Shown: piece by piece, positions 35,084-44,768 of the stretch
Layout: each line of letters opens with the position of its first letter
How positions within the stretch are numbered: position 1 is the first letter of the stretch
NCBI RefSeq assembly: GCF_001429605.1
Contig: NZ_LMSS01000003.1
Coordinates: 372,001-436,000, forward strand
Origin: Phycicoccus sp. Soil802
GTDB taxonomy: Bacteria; Actinomycetota; Actinomycetes; Actinomycetales; Dermatophilaceae
Length of the DNA stretch: 64,000 nt
Direction of reading: 5' to 3'
Notes under the pieces: model-generated
Database searches by the model: none
Told to the model about the DNA's origin: nothing
The model's input: the letters and a program-made list of their open reading frames with translations, nothing else
Position numbers and translations under genes: made by a program

Positions 35084-38000
35084 ATGTCCGCGTTGAAGTC
35101 GTCGCGTGTGCTGTCGTCATCGTTCCGCGGAGGGCGGCTCCGCCCCAGCCTGAAGGTCGCGGCGATTGCCGTGACCTCGGCGCTGACGCTCACGATCGGG
35201 GTCGTGGAGCCGGCGGCGGCAGCGTCGACGGTGACCAAGGCGAAGGCCGAGAAGGTGACCTCCCGTCCGGATGAGGTGTCGGCGCGCGTGACTGCCCGCG
35301 CCCAGGGCACGCGGGTGGAGGTCGAGTCGCTGCGGGACGAGCGGTCCACGACGTGGGCGAACCCCAACGGGACGATGACCACCCAGGCCCACGCCGGGCA
35401 GATCCGGTTCAAGGACACGAAGGGCCAGTGGCGCGACGTCGACCTGACCCTGGAGGCGGCCGCCGACGGCACGGTGGCGCCGAAGGGGCACCCGCAGGGT
35501 CTGTCCCTCGCGGGTGCGGGCAAGGCTGCCGGTGGCGTGGCCAAGGGCGCGACGGACACCGACCTGGTGTTCGCGGAGCAGGGCAAGGGCAAGCGCAAGC
35601 AGGACCGTGACGTCACCCTCGGGTGGGGTGGCGGCAAGCTCGGCACCCCCGTGTTGTCCGGCACCACAGCGACCTACAAGGACGTCAAGCCCGGCATCGA
35701 CCTGGTCGTCGACACCCGGCGGACCGGTTACGAGACCCACCTGGTGATCAAGACGGCGGCGGCGCTGGCTTCGCTGCAGGCGGCCGCCAAGAACGGCCCC
35801 GTGGCGTGGGACATCCCGGTCAAGACCAAGGGTCTGAGTGCGCGGTCGGAGAAGGACGGGTCGGTGTCGTTCGTCGACGCCGACGGCCAGGTCGCCTCGC
35901 GGGTCGCGGCCCCGATCGCGTGGGACGCGGCGGTCGACGCCAGGTCGGGCAACCGGGTGAACGAGTCACCGGTGGTGATGACCGTGACCCAGAAGGGATC
36001 CGGGAAGGCCGTCCTGACACTCACGCCCGACCAGGACTGGCTGACCAGCACCGACCGGAAGTTCCCGATCACGATCGACCCCAGCTATGCCTCGGGCACC
36101 TCGACCGCGTCGTTCGACACGTACGTCTCGTCGGCCTACCCGACCGCGACCTACTCCACGTCGACCGAGCTGCGGGTCGGCACGTATGACGGGGGAGGCG
36201 ACAAGTACCGGTCGTTCCTGACCTTCCCGATCAGCGGCGCCGGCATGAACGCCAAGGACATCGTCTCGGCGTCCCTCTCCCTCTACGAGTTCCACTCGTG
36301 GTCCTGCACGGCCAAGCCGTTCTACGTCTACTCGGCTTCGGGCGGCACCTCGGCGACGAACTGGAACAACCAGCCCGCTGGCGGCACGAACTACGGGTCG
36401 CTGTCGGTCGCCAAGGGCTTCTCCTCGTCGTGTGCCGGTGGGCGGGTCAGCGTACCGATCACCTCCATGATCCAGTGGTGGACGGACAGCGGCTCGTCCG
36501 CAGGCGGCATCCGCTTGTCCGCGTCGGAGACCGACAGCTACGGCTGGAAGAAGTTCTACTCGGTCGACTCGACCCAGGACCCCTACATCACCTTCACCTA
36601 CAACCGGAAGCCGAACGCGGCCACGGCCCCGACCATGGAGGCTGCCTACACGCCGTCCTACAAGGACCCGCGCGATGGCCTGACCTACCTGTTCACCTCC
36701 GACTCCACCCCGCGGTTCTACTCCAAGGCCACCGACCCCGACGGTTCCACGGTGTCGGTGACGTTCGAGGTGCACAGCTCGACGGCGGGCACTGCGGCGT
36801 CCAAGGTCTCCTCGTGCGCCACCGGCTACGGGGCGTCGGGGACGAGCGTCTACTGCTCGCCCACGACGGCATTGGCCAACAACACCTACTACTACGCCCG
36901 GGCCGCGGTGCAGGACGACCGGCACCTGTGGAACGGCACGTGGTCGGCGTGGACCAAGTTCGGCACCGCCTACAACAACCCGCCGGCCCCGACGGTGAGC
37001 TGCCCGGGGTACAGCGACGGGTCGTGGACCGACACGGCCCCCAGCGCAGATGTCACCTGCACGATCAAGGCCACGGGAATCACCAACGACTGGTCCACTC
37101 CCGGGTACCTCGACCTGACGGTCGACGGGGTGGTCAAGCCGAGGATGACGATCACGCCTACCAACGACCCCAACGTGGTTGCGACGACGGTCACGATCCC
37201 CAAGACCGCCAACGGGTCCCACATCATCATCGCCACCGCTGTGGCGCGTACGCTGAAGACCACGTCCAAGACGGTCGGCTTCGGGTGGGGTGGAGCCTCG
37301 GTCAGCGCCCCGACGGTGGGAACTGCTTCGTCGGGCAAGATCGCGATCAAGGCCGCCGGGCCGCCGCGCGCCTCGTCGGCGAGCGTGACCGGCAAGGTCC
37401 AGTGGCGGGTCGCCGGGTCAGGCAACGAGACGACCGGCTGGACCGACGGGCCGACCGTGCCGGTCACCAACGCCGCGGGCGCTGCGCCCAGCGCGAGCGA
37501 TCCCGTCGTGGTGAACAGCTCGTTCACCCTCGCCTCGGCCGTTCGCGAAGCCGGTGCCTCCGCGGACCTCAACTCCCGCGTGCCGGTGCTGTTGGACGTG
37601 CAGGTCTGCTTCACGTATGCCGGTGTGTCCACTCCGCAGTGCACGTGGTCGCAGTCGCCGCGCTCGGTCACGCGGGTCCCGCACGCCTTCGGGAACGGCT
37701 ACCCCACGGCTGACGCCGGACCGGGCCAGGTGGCGTTGTTCACGGGTGAGTTCAACACCTCCGCCACGGACGTGTCGGTCCCCGGCTACTCCGGTGACCT
37801 GGCCCTGTCTCGGTCGCACACCAGCTTCGACGGTGACGGGACGGTCGCCGGCTGGCCCACCGACCCGGTGACCGGAGTCTTCGGGCCCGGCTGGACCGCG
37901 TCCTTGGAGGGCCCTGACGCCGGAGCTGCCGGGTTGCAGGTGATCGACAACACCCGGTCGGACGGCACGATCGTCCTGGTCGACGAAGAGGGCGAACCGC

Positions 38001-41000
38001 TGGTCTTCCAGACCCCGACCAAGGACCGCGCCTACAAGGTCACCGTGACCGGGTCGGCCAAGTCGCCGTACCTGCCCGCCACGACCGACACCACCGCAGC
38101 AGCGGCGGACCTGACGGTCACCAACAGCACAGCTGCCGCGGGTGCCTCGATGCTCATGACGCTGAAGGAGGAGGACGGCACCGTCACCTCCTGGGCACCG
38201 GTGGCGTACTCGGCGACGGCCGACACCGACTGGGTGCCGGTCTCGGTGAACGAGCCGGGTCAGGTCGGGTCGACCACCTACGGCCATGACACGACCGGGC
38301 GCGTGACGCGCATCGTCGCGGCGGTGCCGCCGAACGGCGCCACCCCTCCGGCGGCCGCTGTCACCTGCCCCACGTCGGGCACGCTCGTCAAGGGCTGCCG
38401 CGGGCTCGACATCACCTACGCGACGGCCACCACGGCCACCGCCACGACCCCGGGCGACTACTCCGGCCGGGTCAAGTTCGTCACCGCGACCTTGTGGGAC
38501 CCGGCCACGGCGACGATGGTCCCGACGGTCGTCGCGACGTATAAGTACGACAGCTCGGGTCGACTGGTGAACGTCACCGACCCCCGCGTCGGCCTCGGCA
38601 CCGACTACACGTGGGACGGCACCTCCACCCGTCTGGCCTCGGTCAAGTCTTCTGGACTTGCCGCCTTCCGGTTGAGCTACGACTACAGCACCCCCGCGAC
38701 GCCGCGGGTCGCCGCTGTCACCCGGGACAACCCGGCTGGCTCCGGGAGCGCCGTCACGCTGGCCCGCTACAACTACGCGGTCCCGCTCTCCGGGACAGGC
38801 CTGCCGGACCTGACCTCCGACTCGGCCACCGACCAGGTGCGTCTGTGGAACCAAGCGAGCAACCCGATCACCGGTTACGCCGTGTTCGGCGCCGACTACC
38901 CGAGCACCGACCCGATCTCGGGGGCTGGCGTCGACTGGTCCAAGGCTGACCTGCAGTACGCGGACGACCAGGGCTACACCGTCAACGCTGCGACGTATGG
39001 TGCCGGCGGCTGGCAGGTCACCGCGACCGACTACGACGGCAAGGGCAACACCGTCCGCGAGCTCGACGCCGGCGCGACCAAGTCAGTCCGCGACGCCGCC
39101 AGCAGCGGCACGGCCCTCGACGCAGGGCAGGTCGACGCACTGTCGGCCCAGACCGTCTACAACGCTGACATCCTCGACAGCACCGGGAAGGTCGTCACCG
39201 AAGCCGGAACGCTGGTCACCGACACCTACGGCCGTGCCCGCAACGCCTGGGTCAACGCCGACGCCAACAACAACGGCGTCGTGGGCGATCCGGGTGATGT
39301 GACCTCGGTGCGCCCCCACACCAGGACCGTCTACGACCAGGGCGCGCCGAACGTCGTCAACGGCGTCGGCACCAACCCGGCCAACGGGGAGCCCTACCGG
39401 CTGCCGACCACGGTAACGGTCGGTGCGACGACAAGCGGCGCCAGCACGGGTCAGGCCCACCTCGAGACGACGTCCACCACCGTCAACAGCTACGCCAAGC
39501 TGGTCAGCACGGACGCCACCGAAGGCGACCCGTGGGCTCTGGGGAGCCCGACCAAGGTCACCACGGCAGGCATCACGCAGACCACTCGCTACGACACCGA
39601 GGGCCGGGCCACCGAGTCCCGTCAGCCGCTCTCGAGCGGCGCCGACGCCGGGACCACCAAGACCCTCTACTACACGGCATACGCCAACGCCGCTGACGCC
39701 GCGTGCGGCAACAAGGTCGAGTGGGCTGGCCTGGCCTGCCGCACGCTGCCCGCTGCCGCCCCCTCCGCCGGAGCCGGGGGAGCGGCCACGCTGCCCGACT
39801 CCCGGACCACGGCCTACGACGCGTGGCTGCGGCCGCTCACCGTCGTCGAGACCTCGGGCGCAGTCACGCGGACCACGCAGACGCAGTACGACAGCGTGGG
39901 CCGGAGCATCAAGACCTGGACCGACGTCGCGGGGCTCACGGGCTCTACCTCACGGCCGGGGACCTTCACCCACTACATCCCCGCCGGAAGCACCGCGGCA
40001 GGCTCGGTCGACTACTCCGGCAACCTCAACGCCGGCAAGACCGACGCCGACCCGGTCGCACGGACCAGCACCACCTACGACGCGTGGGGCCGGGCGCTGA
40101 CCTCGACCAACGACCTCGGCGACAGCACCACGACCACCTACGTCGCACCCGGTACCCCGGGCGCCGGCAGCGTGGCCACCGTCGCCGACGCCGAGGGCAC
40201 CACGAGCTTCACCTACGACGGTACTGATGCCGTAGGCAACGCCGAGCGCCGTGGCGTGGTCACCAGCCAGACCATCACCCGCCCCGGCGTCGGAGGGGCC
40301 CTGACGTTCAAGGCCGCCTACGACGCCGACGGCAGCCTGGTCACGCAGAAGCTGCCCGGTCAGGTGACCCAGACCAGTGGCTATGACGAGGCGGGTGAAC
40401 CGGAGTCCCTCACCTACTCGGGCACGGTGCAGCCGGTCAAGCAGAGCGTCGACGCCAATGGCGACCCGATCGAGGACGAGAACGGACCGGTCTACGAGAC
40501 CAACGGTGCTCCGCTGGCCGACCAGCCTTGGCTGGCCTGGTCGGTCACCAACGACGCCCAGGGCCGGGTCAAGTCCGAGTTCACCGGGCCGTCGGCAGGA
40601 TTCGACGGCAACCCGGGCGTCAACGACCCGCACGACATCACTGGCTTCGACGTCAGCGATGCGGCGGTCGGCTACAACCGCCTTTACACCTACGACGCCG
40701 CGGGTCGCTTGGCTACCGTGGCCGACCACACCGCGAGCGGGCACGGCGCCGACCTCGACGCCTCGCCCTGCATCGTCCGGGCCTACGCGTTCGACAACAA
40801 CGGCCGACGCAAGACGCTGACGTCGACGGCTCACGCCGATGGAGACTGCGCCGGCACGACCGGGGTGACCACCACCAGTGCGTCGTTCGACAACTACGAC
40901 ACGGCAGACCGGCCCACCCTCGGACAGGGCGGGACGGGGCTGTACGTCTACGACGCGCTCGGCCGGCAGACCACCGTGCCTGCGGTGGACGCGCCGGACC

Positions 41001-42055
41001 CCACCGGTGGCAACATCACCCTCGGGTACTTCGACGACGACCTGCCGCGATCGGTCGCCCAGGGCGGCACGTCCACGGTGTTCACGCTCGACTCGGCAGG
41101 ACGCCGGTCAACGGCGACCACGACCACCGGATCGACGACCTCGACCTTGGTGCGGCACTACGCCGATGGTTCGGACAACCCTGCCTGGACCGACAAGGAC
41201 GGCGCGATCACGCGGTATGCCGAGTCCATCGGTGGCGACCTCGGCCTCACCCTCGCCGTGGACGGGTCCGGCGACCTGACCCTGGCGAACCTGCACGGCG
41301 ACGTCGTCACCACCGTCCCGGTCGGCGCCACGGCGGCCAGCGGGGACGCGGCGCTCGGGGTCGACGGATGGTCCGACTTCACCGAGTACGGCGCGCCCCG
41401 CGCCGGGTCGACGACCGCGACCACCGGTGGCTCGGTCGGCTACGGCTGGCTCGGAGCGAAGCAGCGTTCCACGACGAGCGAGACCGCAGGCCTCACCCTG
41501 ATGGGCGACCGGCTCTACAACGCGGCGACGGGTCGTTTCACCAGCCTCGACCCCGAGCCAGGCGGTAACGACACCTCCTACAGCTACCCCAACGACCCGA
41601 TCAACATGTTCGACCTCGACGGCCACTGGGGGTGGCGCAAGATTGGTCGCTGGGCGATGAAGCACAAGTGGGACATCGCTCTGACTGCAACCATGTTCAT
41701 ACCGGGTGTTGGCGCCGCGGCGTGGGCTGTACGAGGTGGAGTATGGGCTGCGCGAGGCATTCGCGCCTACCGGGCGGCTCGGGCGGTTCAGGGGGCGGGA
41801 CGGATGTCAGGCATCGCCTCTCGGACAGCGAGTTTTTTTCGGAATGGCAACAACGTCCTGAGGATGGGACGTGTCAATGGCCGGCCCTGGCGAATGTCCA
41901 TTGGTCCTCAGCGAAGGCACTGGATGAAAATGGGACGGGTGCGGCGGAACGTCAGTCGACTCCACGTGCACATGGAGCGCGGAAAGGGCGGCATCGAGTG
42001 GCACACTCGGCGCATGACCCATTCCCGAAGGATGTGGGGAAATTGGCAGCCATGA
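35084..42055 (+). CDS. Secreted RHS/YD-repeat polymorphic toxin
   Basis: A 2323-residue WapA-like protein. ATG 35084 follows GGGGGAAG and gives a Sec-type signal peptide (residues 1 to ~45, ending EPAAAAS). Residues ~330-505 are a DNRLRE/CBM-like beta domain, followed by Fn3-like modules (~550-870). A cage-entry segment near 885 and many YD repeats to ~2140 come next. The RHS core ends with LYNAATGRFTSLDPEPGGNDTSYSYPNDPINMFDLDGH. The last ~140 residues are unrelated to the core: a hydrophobic stretch (ALTATMFIPGVGAAAWAVRGG) and a basic His/Arg-rich tail (RLHVHMERGKGGIEWHTRRM). This is the usual plan of RHS toxins, with a shell that encloses a C-terminal effector. The effector family is not recognised; a nuclease is the best guess. 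Confidence 0.93.
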   Translation: MSALKSSRVLSSSFRGGRLRPSLKVAAIAVTSALTLTIGVVEPAAAASTVTKAKAEKVTSRPDEVSARVTARAQGTRVEVESLRDERSTTWANPNGTMTTQAHAGQIRFKDTKGQWRDVDLTLEAAADGTVAPKGHPQGLSLAGAGKAAGGVAKGATDTDLVFAEQGKGKRKQDRDVTLGWGGGKLGTPVLSGTTATYKDVKPGIDLVVDTRRTGYETHLVIKTAAALASLQAAAKNGPVAWDIPVKTKGLSARSEKDGSVSFVDADGQVASRVAAPIAWDAAVDARSGNRVNESPVVMTVTQKGSGKAVLTLTPDQDWLTSTDRKFPITIDPSYASGTSTASFDTYVSSAYPTATYSTSTELRVGTYDGGGDKYRSFLTFPISGAGMNAKDIVSASLSLYEFHSWSCTAKPFYVYSASGGTSATNWNNQPAGGTNYGSLSVAKGFSSSCAGGRVSVPITSMIQWWTDSGSSAGGIRLSASETDSYGWKKFYSVDSTQDPYITFTYNRKPNAATAPTMEAAYTPSYKDPRDGLTYLFTSDSTPRFYSKATDPDGSTVSVTFEVHSSTAGTAASKVSSCATGYGASGTSVYCSPTTALANNTYYYARAAVQDDRHLWNGTWSAWTKFGTAYNNPPAPTVSCPGYSDGSWTDTAPSADVTCTIKATGITNDWSTPGYLDLTVDGVVKPRMTITPTNDPNVVATTVTIPKTANGSHIIIATAVARTLKTTSKTVGFGWGGASVSAPTVGTASSGKIAIKAAGPPRASSASVTGKVQWRVAGSGNETTGWTDGPTVPVTNAAGAAPSASDPVVVNSSFTLASAVREAGASADLNSRVPVLLDVQVCFTYAGVSTPQCTWSQSPRSVTRVPHAFGNGYPTADAGPGQVALFTGEFNTSATDVSVPGYSGDLALSRSHTSFDGDGTVAGWPTDPVTGVFGPGWTASLEGPDAGAAGLQVIDNTRSDGTIVLVDEEGEPLVFQTPTKDRAYKVTVTGSAKSPYLPATTDTTAAAADLTVTNSTAAAGASMLMTLKEEDGTVTSWAPVAYSATADTDWVPVSVNEPGQVGSTTYGHDTTGRVTRIVAAVPPNGATPPAAAVTCPTSGTLVKGCRGLDITYATATTATATTPGDYSGRVKFVTATLWDPATATMVPTVVATYKYDSSGRLVNVTDPRVGLGTDYTWDGTSTRLASVKSSGLAAFRLSYDYSTPATPRVAAVTRDNPAGSGSAVTLARYNYAVPLSGTGLPDLTSDSATDQVRLWNQASNPITGYAVFGADYPSTDPISGAGVDWSKADLQYADDQGYTVNAATYGAGGWQVTATDYDGKGNTVRELDAGATKSVRDAASSGTALDAGQVDALSAQTVYNADILDSTGKVVTEAGTLVTDTYGRARNAWVNADANNNGVVGDPGDVTSVRPHTRTVYDQGAPNVVNGVGTNPANGEPYRLPTTVTVGATTSGASTGQAHLETTSTTVNSYAKLVSTDATEGDPWALGSPTKVTTAGITQTTRYDTEGRATESRQPLSSGADAGTTKTLYYTAYANAADAACGNKVEWAGLACRTLPAAAPSAGAGGAATLPDSRTTAYDAWLRPLTVVETSGAVTRTTQTQYDSVGRSIKTWTDVAGLTGSTSRPGTFTHYIPAGSTAAGSVDYSGNLNAGKTDADPVARTSTTYDAWGRALTSTNDLGDSTTTTYVAPGTPGAGSVATVADAEGTTSFTYDGTDAVGNAERRGVVTSQTITRPGVGGALTFKAAYDADGSLVTQKLPGQVTQTSGYDEAGEPESLTYSGTVQPVKQSVDANGDPIEDENGPVYETNGAPLADQPWLAWSVTNDAQGRVKSEFTGPSAGFDGNPGVNDPHDITGFDVSDAAVGYNRLYTYDAAGRLATVADHTASGHGADLDASPCIVRAYAFDNNGRRKTLTSTAHADGDCAGTTGVTTTSASFDNYDTADRPTLGQGGTGLYVYDALGRQTTVPAVDAPDPTGGNITLGYFDDDLPRSVAQGGTSTVFTLDSAGRRSTATTTTGSTTSTLVRHYADGSDNPAWTDKDGAITRYAESIGGDLGLTLAVDGSGDLTLANLHGDVVTTVPVGATAASGDAALGVDGWSDFTEYGAPRAGSTTATTGGSVGYGWLGAKQRSTTSETAGLTLMGDRLYNAATGRFTSLDPEPGGNDTSYSYPNDPINMFDLDGHWGWRKIGRWAMKHKWDIALTATMFIPGVGAAAWAVRGGVWAARGIRAYRAARAVQGAGRMSGIASRTASFFRNGNNVLRMGRVNGRPWRMSIGPQRRHWMKMGRVRRNVSRLHVHMERGKGGIEWHTRRMTHSRRMWGNWQP

Positions 42056-42456
42056 CGGACGACCTGATCGAATCTGCGCTCGCCCTCATGCGCGAGGCTG
42101 GCTTGGACTGCTTCGCGGACACTTCGTCGAACAGTCCTGTGATTGAGATCCGCACCGGCCAGCCCAATGTGCCGAGGCTCAGGGTGTCGGTTGGTTGGGA
42201 GGTTTCTCTCGTAACCACGCCTCGCGGCGACGAACTCCTGTTGATGTCGGACTGGCAGGACGCCATCGGGGCGGTGACCGAGATTGCCCGAGGGCTTGAC
42301 GCGGGGCAATGGCTGGACCAACAGGGGTCGTCTCTGATTTGGGGTCCGTGGCACAGAGTCATCGTCCGTGGGCACGAGGCCGAGTACGGCTTCACCAAGA
42401 GGTTCGAGCGGCACCCGAACAAGCGGGGATCCAGTTACGTTGGCTCGCTCCCGTAG
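42052..42456 (+). CDS. Candidate immunity protein for the RHS toxin
   Basis: A 134-residue acidic-to-neutral soluble protein whose ATG overlaps the toxin stop (ATGA). That position, directly after a polymorphic-toxin tail, is the standard place for an immunity gene. The sequence has MTDDLIESALALMREAGLDCFAD, PNVPRLRVSVGWEVSLVTTPRGDELLLMSDWQDAIGAVTEIARGLD and a WGPWHRVIVRGHEAEYGF end. I recognise no named Imm family. Base composition is lower in GC than the surrounding genes, like the toxin tail. Function rests on position. Confidence 0.72.
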   Translation: MTDDLIESALALMREAGLDCFADTSSNSPVIEIRTGQPNVPRLRVSVGWEVSLVTTPRGDELLLMSDWQDAIGAVTEIARGLDAGQWLDQQGSSLIWGPWHRVIVRGHEAEYGFTKRFERHPNKRGSSYVGSLP

Positions 42457-42573
42457 TTGGACGACGCTCCCGACCTCTTGCCCTGGCCTCCTCGGGATCC
42501 TTGTGTCGCGGCTCAAACCGGTGGGCCTGGTGCACCGCCCCTGAGATGCACGCGAATTTGAGATGGGGTCGGT

Positions 42574-43032
42574 ATGTCCGGTGACGGAGGCGAGCGAAAG
42601 CGTTTGCTTTCCCTGCTCCTCGGGGCTGCCGCCGTGATGGCTCTGGCGGGTTGCAACGACCCCGTTCAGGCAGCCTTGACGGGTTCTGCGAGCGCGCCGA
42701 CCGTGATCCTGAGTCCCTGTCGTGCTGATTGGCACGAGTGGGACCGTCTGGAGGTCCTCGACACGACGACAGGGGCCACCCTGTGGGCGATCAAGGCGAC
42801 CGGCGCGGCCGCGGTCGACATGTCTCGCGTGACCTACGGGGAGCCGCCGTCCGGTGCAGAGGTGGTGTCTGATGCCGCCAAGATTCCGACCGCCGACACG
42901 ATCCAGTGGGTCTGGACGCGGCAGGACTCTGAGCCGGTCAGGCAGAGCTTCACGGTCAAGCTGGTACGGGACTCCAAGGCCCTCGAGACGGATGACTCGT
43001 TGGTGGAGCTGGCCAAATGGGAGGACTGCTAG
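42574..43032 (+). CDS. Putative lipoprotein downstream of the toxin module
   Basis: A 152-residue exported protein with a basic N-terminus (GGERKRLL), a hydrophobic core and lipobox LAGC (cysteine near residue 27). The mature part has DRLEVLDTTTGATLWAIKATGAAAVDMSRVTYGE and a WVWTRQDSEPVRQSFTVKLVRD segment; I recognise no domain. It lies 117 bp after the candidate immunity gene, in the same direction and with similar lower-GC composition. It may belong to the toxin island, for example as a surface immunity or release factor, but this is speculative. Confidence 0.75.
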   Translation: MSGDGGERKRLLSLLLGAAAVMALAGCNDPVQAALTGSASAPTVILSPCRADWHEWDRLEVLDTTTGATLWAIKATGAAAVDMSRVTYGEPPSGAEVVSDAAKIPTADTIQWVWTRQDSEPVRQSFTVKLVRDSKALETDDSLVELAKWEDC

Positions 43033-43201
43033 CCGGAACCGGCGACATGGCGGGCCGGACCACATGGCTGAGCCGGGCCCGTTCGCCTGGGTTGGTCTCG
43101 AAAGGGAGGCGAGGGGCCCGGCCCGGCATTCGGTCCGCTGTCCGCACGATCAGCGGGCCGGGTCACCGGTCGGGGCGAGGTCGGCCCGACTGGCGAATGG
43201 T

Positions 43202-43225
43202 GGTCGGCGCCCGGAGGCGCCGACC
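43202..43225. terminator. Stem-loop between convergent lipoprotein and HtrA genes
   Basis: GGTCGGCGCC and GGCGCCGACC form a perfect 10-bp stem with a CGGA loop, 11 bp beyond the htrA-like stop. Confidence 0.65.
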
Positions 43226-43235
43226 GGTTTGGGGG

Positions 43236-44717
43236 TCAGCTGGTCGCCGCGGCCTTGGCGACCAGGGTGGCGGTCAGGTCGACCTGCTTGCCGTCCCGCA
43301 GGACGCGCAGGGTGACCTTGTCGCCGACGGCACGTTCGCGGATGTTGGCCACCAGCGACAGGGCCGAGTCGACCCGCTCGCCGTCGACCGCGACCACGAC
43401 GTCGCCCTTCTGCAGACCCGCGTTCGCGGCCGGGGTGTTGGCCGAGATCTGGGTGATCTCCGCGCCGGCCCGCTGGCTGGTGCCGTCGGACGCCGTGCCG
43501 TCACCGAGGCTGACCCCGAGGAAGGCGTGCTCAGCCTTGCCCGACGAGATCAGCTGCGAGGCGATGCTCTTGGCCTCGTTGGCCGGGATCGCGAACCCGA
43601 TGCCGATGCTGCCGCTCTGGCCGCCGCTGGACGAGCCGAGACTCGCGATCGACGAGTTGATGCCGACCAGCTGACCGGAGGCGTTGACGAGCGCCCCACC
43701 GGAGTTGCCGGGGTTGATCGCGGCCGACGTCTGGATCGCGTTGGTCACCACGTCGTTGCCGTCGCTGCCGGTCGAGGGCTGTTGCGGCTGACCAGGGAGC
43801 CCCTGGCCGAACGGGTTCTGGTCCTGCGGCTGGCTGTCGTCCTCGGCGGCGGTGGTCACCGGGCGGTTGAGCGCGCTGACGATGCCGGTCGTGACGGTGC
43901 CGGCCAGTCCCAGGGGGTTGCCGATCGCCATCACCGGGTCGCCCACCTTGAGGTCGTCGGAGTTGCCGATCGCGATGGCCTTGAGGTCGCTCGGGGCGTT
44001 CGACAAGGTGATGACGGCGAGGTCGGTGCTCGGGTCGGTGCCGGCGACGGTGGCCTTGTAGGTGCGACCGTCGTTGAGGGTCACGGTGATCGCCGTGCCG
44101 GAGCCGACGCCGCTCACGACGTGGTTGTTGGTGAGCACGTGGCCCTTGGCATCGATGATCACGCCGGAGCCCTGCGCCTCGCTCTGGCCGGACTTCACGG
44201 TGATCGACACGACGCTGGGCGCCACTGCGGCTGCGGTGGCCGTCCAGTTCGGGTTCGTGGCGTCGGCCTGGACCACCGGTCCGGTGTCCGCGCCGCGGCC
44301 CAGGGATGACGTGCTCGCAGGGGAGGAGGCCTGCGAACTGTCATCCAGCTGGACCGCGGCGTAGGTGCCGCCGCTCGCGAGGAGGGCGGCGAGCGCCGCG
44401 ACGGCGGTGAGTTCCGTCAGTCGGCGCCGTTTGCCCGGCTGGGCAGGCTCTGCCCCGTCCCGAGTGGGAAAGGAAGGGGGCGGCCCAGCCGGAGGAGTGG
44501 TGAGCGGCGGGTATGCCGTGGGGGCACCTGCCGCGGGCAGCCCGAAGGCTGCGTGGTCTCGCGTGGTCTCTTGGGTCTGGCCGAACCAGACCGGGGTCGT
44601 GGGCTCACCCTGCTGCGACCACGGGTCGGGGGCGGCAGCGGGAGGCGTCACAGGAGGCTGAGGCTGACCGCTGTCACCGGTGGCTTCCGGTCGGGTGTCC
44701 GGGTGGATCTGGGTCAT
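43236..44717 (-). CDS. HtrA/DegP-like membrane-anchored serine protease (PepD type)
   Basis: A 493-residue protease. A Pro/Gln-rich cytoplasmic region (~100 residues) precedes one membrane helix (LTAVAALAALLASGGTYAAV). The trypsin-like domain has His in LTNNHVV, Asp in STDLAVI and Ser in NPGNSGGAL; a PDZ domain completes it (AEITQISANTPAANAGLQKGDVVVAVDGERV). A low-complexity Gln/Pro loop (SQPQDQNPFGQGLPGQPQQP) is inserted between strands of the protease. ATG 44717 follows AAGGAG. It lies 51 bp after a histidine kinase gene, the same order as mprA-mprB-pepD in mycobacteria, so it probably degrades misfolded envelope proteins under stress. Confidence 0.95.
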   Translation of the reverse strand: MTQIHPDTRPEATGDSGQPQPPVTPPAAAPDPWSQQGEPTTPVWFGQTQETTRDHAAFGLPAAGAPTAYPPLTTPPAGPPPSFPTRDGAEPAQPGKRRRLTELTAVAALAALLASGGTYAAVQLDDSSQASSPASTSSLGRGADTGPVVQADATNPNWTATAAAVAPSVVSITVKSGQSEAQGSGVIIDAKGHVLTNNHVVSGVGSGTAITVTLNDGRTYKATVAGTDPSTDLAVITLSNAPSDLKAIAIGNSDDLKVGDPVMAIGNPLGLAGTVTTGIVSALNRPVTTAAEDDSQPQDQNPFGQGLPGQPQQPSTGSDGNDVVTNAIQTSAAINPGNSGGALVNASGQLVGINSSIASLGSSSGGQSGSIGIGFAIPANEAKSIASQLISSGKAEHAFLGVSLGDGTASDGTSQRAGAEITQISANTPAANAGLQKGDVVVAVDGERVDSALSLVANIRERAVGDKVTLRVLRDGKQVDLTATLVAKAAATS

Positions 44718-44768
44718 GGTGGTGCGCTCCTTGGTGTGGCTTGGTGACGTCAGTCAACCGAACCAACG

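Noticed and set aside
35084..42055. Type VI-secreted RHS effector
   Set aside because: The protein has a Sec signal peptide and a DNRLRE domain but no PAAR motif, and there are no VgrG or T6SS genes. A WapA-like Gram-positive export route fits better.
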